Shown piece by piece: positions 21,401-36,400 of a stretch of 64,000 nt of DNA. The notes beneath the pieces are model-generated. The model did no database searches. It was not told the origin of the DNA and saw only the letters and a program-made list of their open reading frames with translations. The DNA is taken from contig OX365959.1 in the NCBI GenBank assembly GCA_947247005.1, positions 39,097,097 through 39,161,096 of the forward strand. The letters run 5' to 3'. Position numbers and translations under genes: made by a program. How positions within the stretch are numbered: position 1 is the first letter of the stretch; each line of letters opens with the position of its first letter. The DNA is from Spisula solida (Eukaryota; Mollusca; Bivalvia; Venerida; Mactridae).

Positions 21401-24400
21401 ATGTACTTTCAGAACTTTTGTCCGAACACAACGAAATAACACTTTGCAAACTTTTTAATGACACAGAGTGTGCGTTTTTAAATATACTGAGTATATAAAA
21501 TTATGATCTATCGAGAGAAGTAACTGCAGCTGAATTTGTTACAGCTTCGAGTATTCAGACATACAGCTTTTTAGAGAGATAATCAATTAAATTCAATTTC
21601 AATTCAATTTATTGACGTATGAACATGAATTATATAATACATTCTTCGCCATATAAGGCGGCGTCAATTACATATAATATACTTAAGAAATAAACTATGA
21701 AAAACCGTTGTATACCGGCCGTTATATAATGGTAAGGAGTTCTGACGCGTAGGAATTAACCACGAAGACCGTAGGTCTGAGTGGTTAATAACAAGCGTCA
21801 GAACGACACACCATTGTATAACAGCCGGTATATAACGGCTTTTGAATATTTTATTTCGATTCTAACATGATTTAAACTCGGAATTATATATTAAGCCAGT
21901 GTTATTTTGCGAGATCGATGTTGTTTACGTTACTCGTTTACCTGTATGACGTCATAAAAACCACGTGACGTCATTTTCATTGTATATCGTCTGATATATG
22001 ACGTTTGATTTCTTCTTTGTATATATAGGCAAAATCGCCGGTCATGTTAGAATATACTGTTATTGACTTATGTTGAGGTGAATATGATGTTTTGTTGACC
22101 TGAAAAAAGTGATATTGACCGATGACGAAGTCAGAGGTCAATATCAATTTTTGAAGGTCAGCTAAACATCATATTCATCGAAACATAAGTCGACAACTGT
22201 TATATTGTATACCATGCCATAAGTCAAGGAAATAAAACCCATTGACTCTTTTTAAATTATAATAACTTCAGAAAAGTGTATGTAAGACAAAAGATGACTC
22301 TTCAATTGTTCTAGCTAACAATGCTCTATGTTGTGTTTGCCAGAGTATTCACGTATTTATTAACGGCATTTATCATTAATGGCTGGGTAGAGCCTATAAA
22401 TATGTATGAGCAGCTGTAGGTCAAATAATACGGGACATAACGTTACGTTGTTTGGAACGTTAGGTCGCAGGAAATGACGTCACGTCATAAAAAAGTGATA
22501 TCCACCCCAGCCTCGCTTTCGGGAGGTGTATATTAAAATATATACACCTCTCGTGCAGGCCGTCTAAGCCAATCAGAATCCTTGTTACATAATAGGTATA
22601 CAATATTAGTAGTTACTCAATGTAATGACAATCTTTTGGCGGTGTAATGACAAGCACAACTTACTAAGGCTTCATTTAAAGATATATAATGCTTATCTGA
22701 ACCTATTTTGTTTAAATCTATATAATTATTTTTGTGATCAAATCGGCTGCAACTTTCGCAATTAGGAATATATCTCAATTTATTTAATGCTAACTGATGA
22801 GATATGGAGTTCTATCAGTGAAATAAAACCTATATCAGTCACTGGTTATCACCTACAATGTGACTGATATAAGCTCCGCCCCCCTCACAGGGACTACTTT
22901 AATTTACCAAAATCTCAACACTAAAATGTCTGTAACTTTTTTATTACTGAACGGAAACGTGTCATGTGGGGGTTTTTATTCTTAGTTAGACCATTTCCTA
23001 CAAGTTGGTGTATGATTTAATGCAAAATTCTCAAAAAAGTCGTTTTCACCTATTCACCATAATCCAAGATGGCGGATTTTGAAGTGAAAAATATGAATGG
23101 AATAACATATTCATACGTAGCCTAACCACAGTGGTAATTTGGCATAATAGTACCAGTTTTGACACCATAAAAGCATTAAATAAATAGAATATTTGTTTGT
23201 TTTGATTGAATATGGTTAATATCTCATCTTGTAGTGATAAAATTTTAATATTTTCACTCGCGCTACGCGCTCTTGAAAATATTGAATTTTATCACTACAC
23301 GATGAGATACAAACCATATTCAATCAAAACAAACAAATATCCTCTATGTAGTTTTATTACGTAACAATGCAATGACGTCACTCTTTGTTCTCTACTTGAT
23401 CATCGGTTATTTAAACAGAGGTTGATACATACCACTCGGCATATCAGAGCACGTGTCTGAGATGAATTCGGATATTTTATCATAGGATATTCCTGACACA
23501 GTGGAACCATTTTCTATATTCTGTTTCAACGAGGTCATTAATTCAGGACAGACATCTTTAAGATCTTCCATACATTGTAACATACCCTTAAGTGGTCTGT
23601 AAAAACAAAGAAATTATCTTATTTGACTTAAATCATCAAATCTGTTTAAGGTTATTCGAGGGTTTTGTGGTCAACATAACTTTAACAAGAGCACCGCCTA
23701 CGAGTGCTGGACGCTCAACTTTCTCGTATTTGATACAGTGTACCGTTGCTCATCTGTGAGTCAAAGTTCTAAGAGTAAAAAGGGCAAATAACTCATAAAT
23801 ATAGGTCACAGGGTTACCAGCCCTGTCTGTATGAACTGTATGAAGTGGATATCTTTAATAGTCTTTGAGTAATTGACATTTTTGTGTAAAGATTCAAAGT
23901 CAGGAAAGGAAAATAACTCTAAATTGGTCTTATAAAATACTGGGTATATTTGTTTCTTCTTGGCAGTAGATGTAGGTCATCACATTCAACAAGTATATTG
24001 ACTTTCAAGTTGAAAGCTTTGATAGTGTTTCAGAAAATTCAGTTTATGTGTAAAATTTGCCACTATTTCTATGAACTAAGTGGTAACAAGGGCATATAAA
24101 TCCATAAATATAGGTAACATAGTTATCAGCTTTGTCAGTATGGATTGCCCTTGTGGTGGTGAATAATTGTGTAGAGTGTCAATTTGATACCTTTGATAGT
24201 CTAAGAGAACATGACTCTGGCGAGAAACTTAATTAACAAACCACACAGATGCACGCGATCCCGTCACAACAATAGCTCGACTTTTTTCTTCGAAAATTCG
24301 AGCTAAAAATCGGGAAACTTAGTAACTCAAGGCTAGGTCACACTGAGCATTTTTTGCTTAGGTCAAGTACTCCCGATGGAAATTGATGAGTTATCAGGAC

Positions 24401-27400
24401 ATCGGGAACGGGTCCAACGTGGTCTATGGAACGCATTGGGAAGTCATGAGACAATTTGTGTTACAGGAAGGAATAATGACCAATCGGAAGAAATCGGGAA
24501 AACATCGCCGATTTTGAATTTCTCAATCAAAGGTGCTGCCTCACAGATTGGGCCAAATTTTTTGCAGGACGTAATTTTTACCTAACCAAGTATAAATTAT
24601 GTAATGGAAAGGCACTGAAGATTGCTGTATGACCAATTTGTTGCAAATAAACAATTAAAACAACTCTCAATATCGCGCATTCTGTATTTGTCCTTTTAAA
24701 AATGAAGCAGATTTACCTTCCATAATGCTTTGTAAATTATATAATTCACACATGTTTGAACTGTAACATCAACAAACTTACAGCGTAAACATCAGTGAGG
24801 CATTTGGTACATTTTGCAATTTGTTTTCATCGAATGCAAGTGTGGTTGTTTATGGGGTATCAAGGCAACTATACAAAAACTACGCGAATATTTGTTAATT
24901 TTATTTTTGCAATACTCAAATACGTTAGGCAGCACCTTTATCTAGAATGAATGTGTCAGCATCTTCTCATGTCGATCCATACAGATTGTGTTTTTGAAAC
25001 TTGTTTGACTCTTGCCAAATTTTTTCGAATGGAATGTGTGTGTTTTTAAATACATTCAGGGTATTATACTCATAATTATTAAGTGTGTTATTCAAATACT
25101 TTCGAACATCTACATACCCGCACATCATGACTATTCCTGTCAGGGCTGACGACATGTCTAACATATTTCCATTACCACCCGAGCCTCCTGCTGGGGCAGG
25201 TTCCATTCCCGTCATCTGTCCCGACACCCCACTTATACAACCAAGTACTCCCATACATTCGGGGTTCATAGTTGGTGGGTCAGTCACACCATTATCACCA
25301 GCCTCGCCACCACCTGATAAAAGAACAAATATATAAATATTTTTTGAAACTGTCTTAAGTTCAAACTTATGTCAGTCCTAAGTTTTCGTTATGTAACGGG
25401 CCCTTAGTAAATAACACAGGAAAGTTGTAGCCCCGGGGTGATATTAAATATTGATCTTATTTAATTAGAGAATAAGGATAGCCAATCATATCGCCTGTAA
25501 CTGACCAAGAGTTTTATATGGTGTGATTTGATTGGTTGTCTTTATCCTTTAGTCAAGTGAGATCAATATTGAATACCACCACTGTTTAGGGAAAAAAGTC
25601 CAACCGAGGTATGTATGCAATCGGGACCCCCGGACATTACTGCCTTGCGTTCAAGGAAACATAACGTGACTATGTTTTCGTACCTGGTACGGACATGTGA
25701 TTGGTTGAACCGTATGTTTAAAAACAACATGTTTTTCACGTTAGCAAAGTTTGGCTAACCTTATCCGGAGGTGGTGTGCCTAAATTGTTCAATTTTAACA
25801 AAACGACGGACAGATGCAAACAAAAGAATGTGAATAGTAAAACCGGTATATCCGTACATATTTCGAACTGAGAACGGAAAAAACAGGGATTTATTCTCAT
25901 AACTGTTTGACGCAAACGAAGCTTAATTTTACAACGAAGGATTATAGAGACAAAAACACGTGATTGTTAAACATGTTTGCAGGTAGCTTTCCTTGAACGT
26001 AGGGCTGATGTCACATGAAACTTACGCTGCAGGAGTTTCCGTCTAGATGATATCGCGTATACTACTTGCACTTGGGGTTGAGATTAGGTCCATAAAATGG
26101 AAGGGGCTATTGAAACGTGAACATGCTTCGTTATCACTAGTTGTATCATCTTTCCACAAGTCCGTTTGAATTCGTTGAGTAGTTTTTGTAACAACACTAT
26201 TCCATTTATCCAACCTAACATACTTAATGATATAACCGTTCGTAAAAATGATGGTAAGTGTTTATAGTCTTTGCACATAAGCGGTGCATGTTTCTATTTT
26301 ATGATATCTGCGTTATTCACGTTGTTACATAACTCCAACCCATATAGAGCTAATGGTGTTGTTATTTTCTTCAATACAGGGATGTATGATAATGTCTCTT
26401 GAGTTATGCTCCGTGTTGAGAAGAGATAACCTTAGAGAATAAGGATGCCCTGCTCTTTCGAATACGAGATTCGATAGCATCCGTAGAATTAAATGTTCAA
26501 TTTTAATATAGACAATTATACCGCCTCCTCGATAGCCTAGTGGTTGAGCGTTCGCTTCGAGTGCGGGAGGTCTCGGGTTCGATCCCTGGCCGCGTCATAC
26601 CAAAGACGAAATAAAAATGGTACCAGAAACTCCCTTGCTAGAAGCTCAGCATAAAAGGGAAACTGGCTTCTGGGAGTTTAATAAACCCATTACATAAAAG
26701 TCATAATACACACGTGTAATAAACATGCAAATGAGGTATATACAAGGGCGAGTCACTTTATTTATGTATTCATACACGTTGTCAAAAAAGTAAACGAATA
26801 CATTTTTAGAATAGAATAAATTCTATATCCGATTATGAGCACTCTAGGGCATGTTACAATCACACAATAACAGATGTACAAGAACTTAAGAGATATGACT
26901 GTAAGTAAACATGACGGTAGGTCCGTTAAACACGGGTACGAATAAGATCGGGGCGAAATGTACATACCAAATATCTGGCATCTACACAAACACAGCATCG
27001 GATGTTGATTTCATTGTATAAATCTGTTAATTTTGAGTATTAAAGACGATTTTCCTTGCTTACCAAGTACTTGCATCGTGTACAATCAGTTATTTTCGGC
27101 TATTCAGACGAATCGCGAATAAATTCACGCGGAAAACCTAGTTACTTCCCCTGTCTTTGGTTGTTACTAAAACCCGGAACGGAACACGGAACAGAACAGA
27201 ATACGTTGTGTTGCTGCGGTCCTAAATTTAATTATTTACTTTGTTAAGCGTAGTTTTACATCTGCAGGATTTTAGATATCCTAAAAATATTATTTTCAAA
27301 GGCAGAAAAATTAACATATTGGAGTATACATTGTTGCACTATTTTCTTAGCTCTTTCAATGAACCGCTTTACTCCTATGGAGTTTATTTGTTAAAGGGGA

Positions 27401-30400
27401 AGTGTGTGCATTCTTGATAAACTTTTACTGTGTATTTAGTTTATGTGATAAAAAGAATCTTACATTCGTGTCATTCCATATTAAATTTATTAAACTCGTT
27501 GAATAAATTCAATATAGAAAGACACTCATGTAAGATCCTCTATTTATCTTATAGCAAGCCGGAGATAACTCTAGACTTGATCAATAAATAAACAGGTATA
27601 ATATAAACACTGCAGTGTCGACTGACCGCTTGTTATTAGCGTAGATTGAATAGTAAACTAGTATATGCACTAGAATTGATTATGCACATGATTGAAGAAA
27701 AATGGACGTCGAAAAAATGCATTTGAGTTTTCGATTTTATTTTTAGACAAATGCTCGTGCTTTCATCGACGAACTATACCATGTGGTTTGTGACGTAATT
27801 TTTGTCTAAGAACACAAGTAGAAATCTGACGACAAAAGGTTAAAAAATACCGTATTTTATTTTTCGACCGATTTTAACGAGATAATCATCAGCTATAATC
27901 GGACAAAGATAAATTGACCGGGCTATAAATAGTACCAGAACATAAACATGTTTTGTTTACCTTTTACACCCGAAGAAAACTAATAAGGTGTATTATTACA
28001 ACCATAAAAGCAATCAGGAAATGGCTCAGTAAGTAAAGCGCAAGGTCCAGTCGCGGCAATGGTATGTTTTAGTATGCACCAGTTCGAATCCCACTCATTT
28101 TTTTCTAACAGAAGATAATTTGTTTATTCTGTTTATATTTTCCATTGTTGTTTTCGTATTATCTTTTGTAATTCAAAAGTGTTGAAAAAATAAAAAAGGA
28201 TAAAAAAATAAAGACGATAAAAGGATTCGAACCTGCGTACAAAAGTAACATACAAGTACCTGGTAAATCATCTCTAGGCTGACGCGTTACCACTGAGCTA
28301 CAGGGGCTATTGGACAAGTAATTTGCCCCATTATCATGTCTACCAAATTTCAAGTTAATTAGATGTTTACAAGTTTTACAAGTTTATTGATACACTCAGC
28401 ACATGTACATATATGTGATATGAGGAACAATATAGAAATATACATATACAAACAATATACCAGGCTGTGTGGTTTTTAAAGTGTGAGGGTTGAACAAGAA
28501 TGAGCGATAATATTGACATGTAAATAACAGTGAATGGCAAGTATTTCGATGACTGATAGCATACTACATGTATTAGGGGGTATTTTGTATGCCAGGTGGG
28601 TGCTTACATATTTTAAGCACTTTAGTTATGAATTTGCAAATATTAATTAGTTTTGATCTATCATTTTCGGACATAATTATACAGTAAGTTAAACAATTCT
28701 TATTTCTAGAGTTAACATGTGGAATTAGTTTTTTTCTATCATTATTAAAGTATGTACAGTTAAAGAGGTAGTGAAATTCGTCACCAATTTCGTTTAAATC
28801 ACATAAATTACATTTTCTATTTTGGCGTTCAGTATTTGACCAACGACCTGTTTCAATAGGCAAGTAGTTATTACACATGCGATAACTTATAAAAGATTTT
28901 AAGTGAAAATCTGGAAGGATATCAAAATAATTCTCGAGCTTGTGATCTGTCTTATAAATTCTATAATTAAGACATTTATTTGATTCATTTACGTCACTAT
29001 TCCAATTTTGAGCAAATTGGTTACTCAAAGATTTTTCGATATTATGGAGTAATAAGTTTCGAGAGTATTGGTAGTTCTGATTTAGCCATACATAGCTTAA
29101 TCCACATTCGTCTAAAATTGATTTCACATTATTTAACCATTGATATGATTTATTATTTTTGATAGAGTCGGAAAAAGCAATTTTATATAAAGAAGACGAT
29201 ATCTTGTTTTCGGAGATAATCAAATTATACCAAAAACCGATGATTCTCTTTTTAATAGCGTTAATAACGGGGAAACGTCCTAAATCACCATATAACATTG
29301 TATGGGGAGTACTTTTTTTAACATGTAAAATATGTTTTAGAAAATCTGTATGAACTTTTTCGATCATTGATAAATTACCAAAACCCCAGACTTCACAACC
29401 ATATGTTAGTATAGGTACAACAGTATTATCAAAAAGTTTTAGTTGACAATCTATCGGTAAATCTAAGTTTCGTATTTTCCTATACAAACAAAAAAGTGCC
29501 TTTTTTGCTTGTTCAACAGCATATTTCTTAGTTACAGCAAACTGTCTATTTTTTGAGAAAAATATCCCCAGGTATTTAAAATTATCTAAAGTTTCTATGA
29601 CATTGTTATTTACACTAATGTTTCTTCTCCTACCTTGTTTATCGCCAAAAACTAGTATCTTTGATTTTTCATAGTTAATATCTAGTTTCCATGTTGTGCA
29701 GTACTCATGAAATGTATTTAGCAGGGACACAAGTTCTTCTTCTGTGTTTGCAAAAATAACTGTATCATCAGCATATAGTAAAACCACAATTTTTAGAAAA
29801 ATATCTATATCGTTGTCAACAATTTCTAAATTACTTAGATTTTGATTTAACATATAGTGCTCTAGGTCGTTTAGAAAGAGTGAAAAAAGTATTGGGGAAA
29901 GATTTTCCCCTTGTCTTAACCCTCTGCTACATTGAAAGAAGTTTGATTTTTGTCCATTTACAACAATACAAGATTTGATATCGTTATACATATTTCTAAT
30001 AATGTTTAAAAAGTTGCCGGTTATATTATATTTCAGTAGCTTTGCCCAAAGACCTACACGCCAGACGGAGTCAAAAGCTTTTTGGAAATCAATAAATGCA
30101 CAGAATAGCTTTTTCTTTTTATGTTTACAATATTCAGATAAGATATGAAGGACAAATATATTATCAACAGTAGAATGATTTTTTCTAAATCCAGCTTGGT
30201 TTGGATTTAGCAAATTATTTGTTTCTAAAAAATAGTTTAGTCTATCATTTAAAATCGCAGTGAATAATTTACCCATACAACTTAATAGAGTTATCGGTCG
30301 GTAATTTTCAGGTTTGTCAGTATCTCCTTTATTTTTGTAAATTGGGACGATGGAACCAACAAGCCATGAATCCGGCATAATTCCAGTTTCGAGTATCTTG

Positions 30401-33400
30401 TTGAACAATTTGTGATAAAGTGGCATCATTACATTTCCAGAATGTTTCAAATATTCATTTGAGATCCTGTCTAGGCCGGACGCTTTAAAGTTTTTGAGTT
30501 TATTTATTGCTTTATTAATTTCTGGGACAGTTATTTCGCTATTCAAATTATTTTCTAAGTCTACATCAGGAAATGTAGGTTCAACATTCTCATCATCACG
30601 TACATTATTGGTGTTTAGATCTTTAAAGAAATCATGGAGTGTCTCTAGGTCAGCACTAACATGTTTAGACTTTGAGTTAATGCTATTTACATAATTCCAA
30701 TAATCGCGAGGTGACTTAGTTCTCATATTTCTTATTTTCTTTTTAAATTGACGTTTGTAATTTACGACTGACTTGCGTATTACGCGTTTGTATTGTTTAC
30801 TTGCATTTATCATATCGTTTCTATTTACATCATTTTTACATTTACTATATTTTCGTTTAAGTTTATGAAAGTCGGATCTAGCGGATTTGCACTCGTTATC
30901 AAACCATTTCTTGTTATTTTTAGGTATTCTTGTCTTAGCATGATTGTTATTGTTATAAGTACCAAAGGTATTCTTAGCAGAATTAAGGATAACCTGCTCT
31001 ACGCTAGAAACGATGCTATTGATGGCATTTTTATCCATATTTTCGCTTTCTAACTGTTGGATTATACTTTCGATGTTAACAGTGTCTATATTGTCAATGA
31101 ATTGTTGGCAATGATCATTTGACCAACGTTTGATATGTTCATCGTTTGACGGAGGTCGAGGGTCTGTTTGTGTAATGATGCCTTTTTTTAGTTCAAACGA
31201 AATTGGACAATGTACATCAGAAAGGAGAGGACAAAAATCTAGAGTATCAAAACAACTGAATAGATGGATGGCATTTGTAGATGATATTACATAGTCAATA
31301 ACAGATGTGTTACTACAAGTGTATTTTCCCTGGTTTTTGTCATTAAATGCCCGTCCGTTTAATATAACCATTTCATTAGTTTTGCAAAAACTAGTTAGAT
31401 CTCTTCCAAAACGATTTACGGTAGTATCTTGGGAACTTCGTGTGAATAGCATTCCATTATGCTTAATTTCCTGTGCTAAATTAGTATCGTTAAGTAGATC
31501 ATTACTTATATCTAAAGCATCGAGCATAGTATTATCAACCTCAGTTATATCATTTAAAAGTCCCGTTCTTGCATTAAAATCACCCATTAGCATAACATAT
31601 TTATTTTCAGTATTGAAAAGGCCTAGTTCAGAATAAAAATCATCATATAAAATTTGTGAAAAATATTTACTATTTTCTGGAGGGACGTAGACAGTCCCAA
31701 ATACAATATCTTCGTCTGTATTAAACAACACTTTTGAAATTTTGAACCATTGAACATATTCACAGTTTGTGTCTATTATTGAGAAATGTTCCGATATTGA
31801 AGATTTAACAAATGTAGCAATACCTCCCGATTTTTTTAAAACATTCTGTTTTCTATTTTTAGTAAAAACATCGAAATTTTCAATATCAACTATATCAATG
31901 TCATCTAGATGAGTTTCGAGACAAGAAAATATGTCAAATTGTGAAACAAAATACAGAAACTCGGGGATATTTAACTTAGCACTAATTCCACACACATTCA
32001 AACAACAGAATGTCAATTTGTCAATGTTTATAGAGCCACCATGGCAATCCTACAGTCGAGTGTTCACGTTTGGTGCGTTGTTCCGCTCGTCTGGAAGGTT
32101 AACGTCTCCAGCTCTGACCTCCGAACCATCGACGAAGAGCCTATCTTTTACCAAGACCGCTCGTTTCTTCTGCTTCTTGAAGTGCCTCAGAAGGGGATAT
32201 AACTCTTTTCTTTTCTGTTCTATTTCTGCAGGGAATTGTTCATTGATGCCGTAGCTTGTTCGAGCCAGTAAATAACTAGAGCGACGAACCAGTTCTCTGT
32301 CTTTGAAATATGTAAATTTTGCGACAATTGGCCGTGGACCATTGTGTCTATTTTGGGCATCCGGTCTAGTTGGTATTCGATGAACTCGTTCAAAGCAGAC
32401 ATCATTAATCTTCAATTTGTTATTCAAGAACTTGTGAAGGACATATTCTGTATTTTCAAACCGTTTGCCATTCTTCTCCTGCATTTCTTCTTCAACGTTT
32501 AAAAATATCAAGTTGTCTCTCATGTTTCTGCACTTCATGTCAACTAGTTCGGCTTTTAGTTCAGCGTTTAAGTCCTTAAGTTCATTCATTGATCGGCGAA
32601 GTTCGTCATTTTCCCTGTTCATATTATCGATTGCATCATCATGTGTTTTGAGTTTTGTTTGATTGATCACTTGTTGTTCAGAAACACTGTCGTACTGATC
32701 ACTGGTAAATGACACAGAATGTTGGAGTTCACGAGTAGTTGTTTCTGTAAGATTCAGCCGTGTTTCAAGATCATGCACTTTCACAGTCATAGTTTTAAAA
32801 CTTATTTCCATTTCATCAAGTTTATCAAGCTTATCAAGTTTATCAAGTTTTCCCAGTCCCTTTTCTAATCGTACTACTTTGGCCATCAACGCGTCATACT
32901 GAGTCGTTGTAATTGTAACGTTATCAGCTTCTTTTGTGGCTGGATGGACCCGTCCGGTATCGAGATCTAGGTAAGAGAGTTCTCCATCGATGGAGGAGTC
33001 AGAGCTTAGAGTCGAACGGAGTCTTTTTATTTGAGTCGATCGACCAGGTACAGGGGTGGAAGGTGTTGACATCATCGATGGATCCATTTGTGAGTTATTG
33101 CTGAAAAATACTTATGGAAGAGCGCAAATACTGATACACAATGTATATATATATTTATTTTTATTTTATTTTTAAAATTAATATTAATGACTAGGATGTT
33201 GACTAAAGTAGTATGTACTGGTACTCAAGTAATACTCAGGTCGTGTCGCAAAGAACAAGTAGTGGTTGTAAATAAAGATATGTGGTAATAATTATATACT
33301 AGTGACAATAATATCCAGTCAATGAATAAGAACAGGTAAATATGAGAAAGGGAGAAAGGGAGTAGATAGTGAGCAATCACAAAATGTAGGTAATGACTGG

Positions 33401-36400
33401 TCAAATATAATTATAGTGAATTACCAAAAAGGTGATAATGGGAATTTCAACTTGTAGTCAAGAAGTAGTGGATGTAACAATTATTAGAGATTGTCGGTAG
33501 ACAAAACAAAAAGGAAGACAGCTACTGAACAATAAAGTTAGACGAATATCAAATCGAAAAAAAACCCACAAAATTATATGCTTACAAATGAAGCAACAAA
33601 CAGTGTAAAAGAGTGTTCTGAACAACTATGCCAATGACATTTGGATCATGAAGAGTAGATAACAATAATCAGTCTAATCAGATTTGACTAGTACATGTAC
33701 TAACAAAAACCACACAAAAGCATGTACTAAATACAAGACATGATTAGTATAACAATAGAACAAGTTACAACAGTGTTTGTATGTCTTCTGGCTCTACTAA
33801 GTGCAATGTTTAATATTTAAGCAACTGTGTGAGCACAATTAATATTACACAATATTTGTATATAATAACGGAGACGGGGTACTGAGCTTAAACAGAACTA
33901 GTTTGTGATATTTGTATTTGTATTATAATTTAAATGAAAAGGCACTTTCAGTGCTTTGATAAAGGTATAAGGTCAACGAAAATCAATGCTCGGAAAGGAA
34001 ATCAAATACAGCAAAGGAATAAAAAGATAGAACACCCACGGACTTAATCCGATTAACTATCTGTGTTTCAACATTGCACTTACATAAATTATAGACAGGT
34101 ATGTGACTAGTCACCTGTGAAACGATGTGTAATTAATGGCGGCCGTGTTATGATTTGGGAGTAAATATATCAAGAATTGTTCACAACAAGAACAGAGATG
34201 TAACACAATTATGGGTTAATATAAATACGAATTTGGAAACACCGAAACAATACCTTTCAGCGGCTATAATTTTAGAATCGAAATACGGCCTATAAACGCG
34301 TGAAGGTCACCCATGTGTTTTTATTTGCTATTGCTAAATTTAGCCCGGCCAATTTATGTTTGTCCCACTATAGTTCGATTTCGAGCATTGAGCCGTGACT
34401 GCACTTTTAAAGTTTTAACCATTAATCGATATAGGTTGGTATAGGTTTAATGGAAACTATAAGTGATATAATTAAGACCAACTATTCCATGTGTCTGAAT
34501 ACAGGTTGTCAGTAAAACCATCGCTATAAGTGAAAATGAAAAATAAATTGAAACATATTTTCATGGATTAATTAAAAAAAGAAACTTTAGTTTATATACT
34601 CTTTAAATAACATAAAATAATGAATTAAAAATATAAGCGAATTGGGAATTTGAACCACCAAACTTCGGGTTAAAATTCCTGAACGTTACCGTCTGCACTA
34701 AACAGTAATTCGATAACAAATAGATATATGTAAGAATCACATCATTAAATAATGACATGCAAACGTAATAAACTATGGCCTACCCGCCAAAATGGACAAG
34801 TCCGATAGGTCATGGCTCAGAGTTCAAAATTGAACTATATATCATGTATCATGCCACCGTTTGTGTCCGCAGTCGACACATACAGTAGTAGTTACAAGTG
34901 TAGTTTTTGCATCAATGAACAATTTCAAATATGTGTTAAAAGGCGTCGATAAAACATATTATATACTGTATATATAAGTAAGCTTGTTATGTTTATATAT
35001 AATAATATAGTATATTAAACTTTCGTAGTCACTAGAGGAGAAAAGTAATTTATTCAAGCAAGAATATTGTATTTTGAATTAGATAATATCTTGACTACAT
35101 GGGGCTATTAGTGAATTTTACCTTTAAATGTCACATTACTTCCTACCAGCAAACCTGTTTTATCACAATTTTCAATCTGAACGCTGTGTTCTGTTCAAAA
35201 TTGTACATTTCAATCGTCGAAAAGAATGTTTAAATTTACCATTATATGTGAAAATATGTTGAACCAAGTGATGCGTTTATACAGGACGTAAAAATGTCTG
35301 AACTTTAATTATACTGGTAGGGTCAATGAAAGGTGTACAGTTTGATACACTGAGATATATCAGTGTAGCAATACCACGTGACTTTTGGCTACAGTTACAA
35401 CACGGTGTATAACCGTATCGGTACCCTCTCAGTGCAAAATGATATATCGGTACCCACTCAGTGCTGGCACCGGTCTCTCTCAGTGCAAAACAATGAATCC
35501 GATTGACGAAGATCCACAGGAGAGGTAAGAAATTCCAAAATACCGGTTTATGCATAAAAATCGATAGCCCACGGAACCCCCCGATGATTAACCATTGTGT
35601 TCCTGTTGTTAAAATAGTTCTATCATTTTTCATAAAATCTCGCGTGGCTGGAATGTTGACCGAGGGTCGTTGTGCGAATGAACATCAAGCCATGTTTGTG
35701 AAGCTTAAATGCGACTTTTCTTCAATATAGCAAATATCTAGTACCTTAGACGTAAAGCCGTTGATCATATCTTGCCCCTGAAAGCCTTTTATTCGGTAAC
35801 TTCCATCAAATTTCTTAAAAAACGCCCTACTTTCGGTTTAAACGCGGCATCGGTACCCTCTCAGTTCTGGCACCGGTATCCTCTCTGCTCGTAAATCTAT
35901 AGAATACGATCAATTTGATTGCAAGTACAGAGAGGGTACCGGTGCGATTCAGCTGCAACGAACAGAGAGGGTACCGCTACAATGTATATGTTCTCCATAA
36001 GTATATTAGTATTGTGATAAATAGGGTGAAATAGAAATAAAGACGAGTGAATTATTCACAATAATTAACATCTTACAGTTGATAAAAAAATGAATGCAGA
36101 GCTACCATTCAAGAGCGGCCAGTCACAAAGCAACAACCTCTCTTAAGCAAACCAATCCTTTTACTAAAGAATAAGATATTATAAACGTTTCCCTCTGCAG
36201 AGCAACCAACTGTAGGCGACAACCAGACTTCGTGTTACGCAATCAGTGTTGCTTTACCGAGGATGTAATTCATAATAATAACTTAATAACAATTCCAAGC
36301 CACTCGTCAATCTTAATGGTGTACATCGACACGTGTGTATGAGTCCGTTCTTCGTTTTTACAAAGCGTCAAGCAATTGAAACAATGCTAACATTTTGTTA

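Larger units (their letters stand above)
28366..33087 (-). mobile_element. Non-LTR retrotransposon (LINE) with intact ORF1 and ORF2
   Basis: The element reads 5' to 3' from beyond 33,087 down to about 28,366. ORF1 (33,087-32,050) and ORF2 (32,049-28,573) share one reading frame, separated only by UAG. The 3' end has AATAAA (near 28,385) followed by two copies of CTTGTAAA-type sequence, the usual simple tail of a LINE. Neither ORF has a frameshift, so it looks young. The 5' UTR probably continues above 33,087, but I could not fix its end or a target-site duplication. It sits in intron 1 of the GPI-type gene on the same strand. ORF1 looks L1-like; the ORF2 clade is not assigned. Confidence 0.9.

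Noticed and set aside
24376..24585. 69-codon plus-strand frame beside exon 2 of the GPI-type gene
   Set aside because: It runs into the terminus of a MITE at 24,531 and has no recognisable feature.
28573..32016. Reading ORF2 as starting with Met at 32,016
   Set aside because: The codon there is TTG. The frame is open upstream to the ORF1 UAG, so no AUG start is present.
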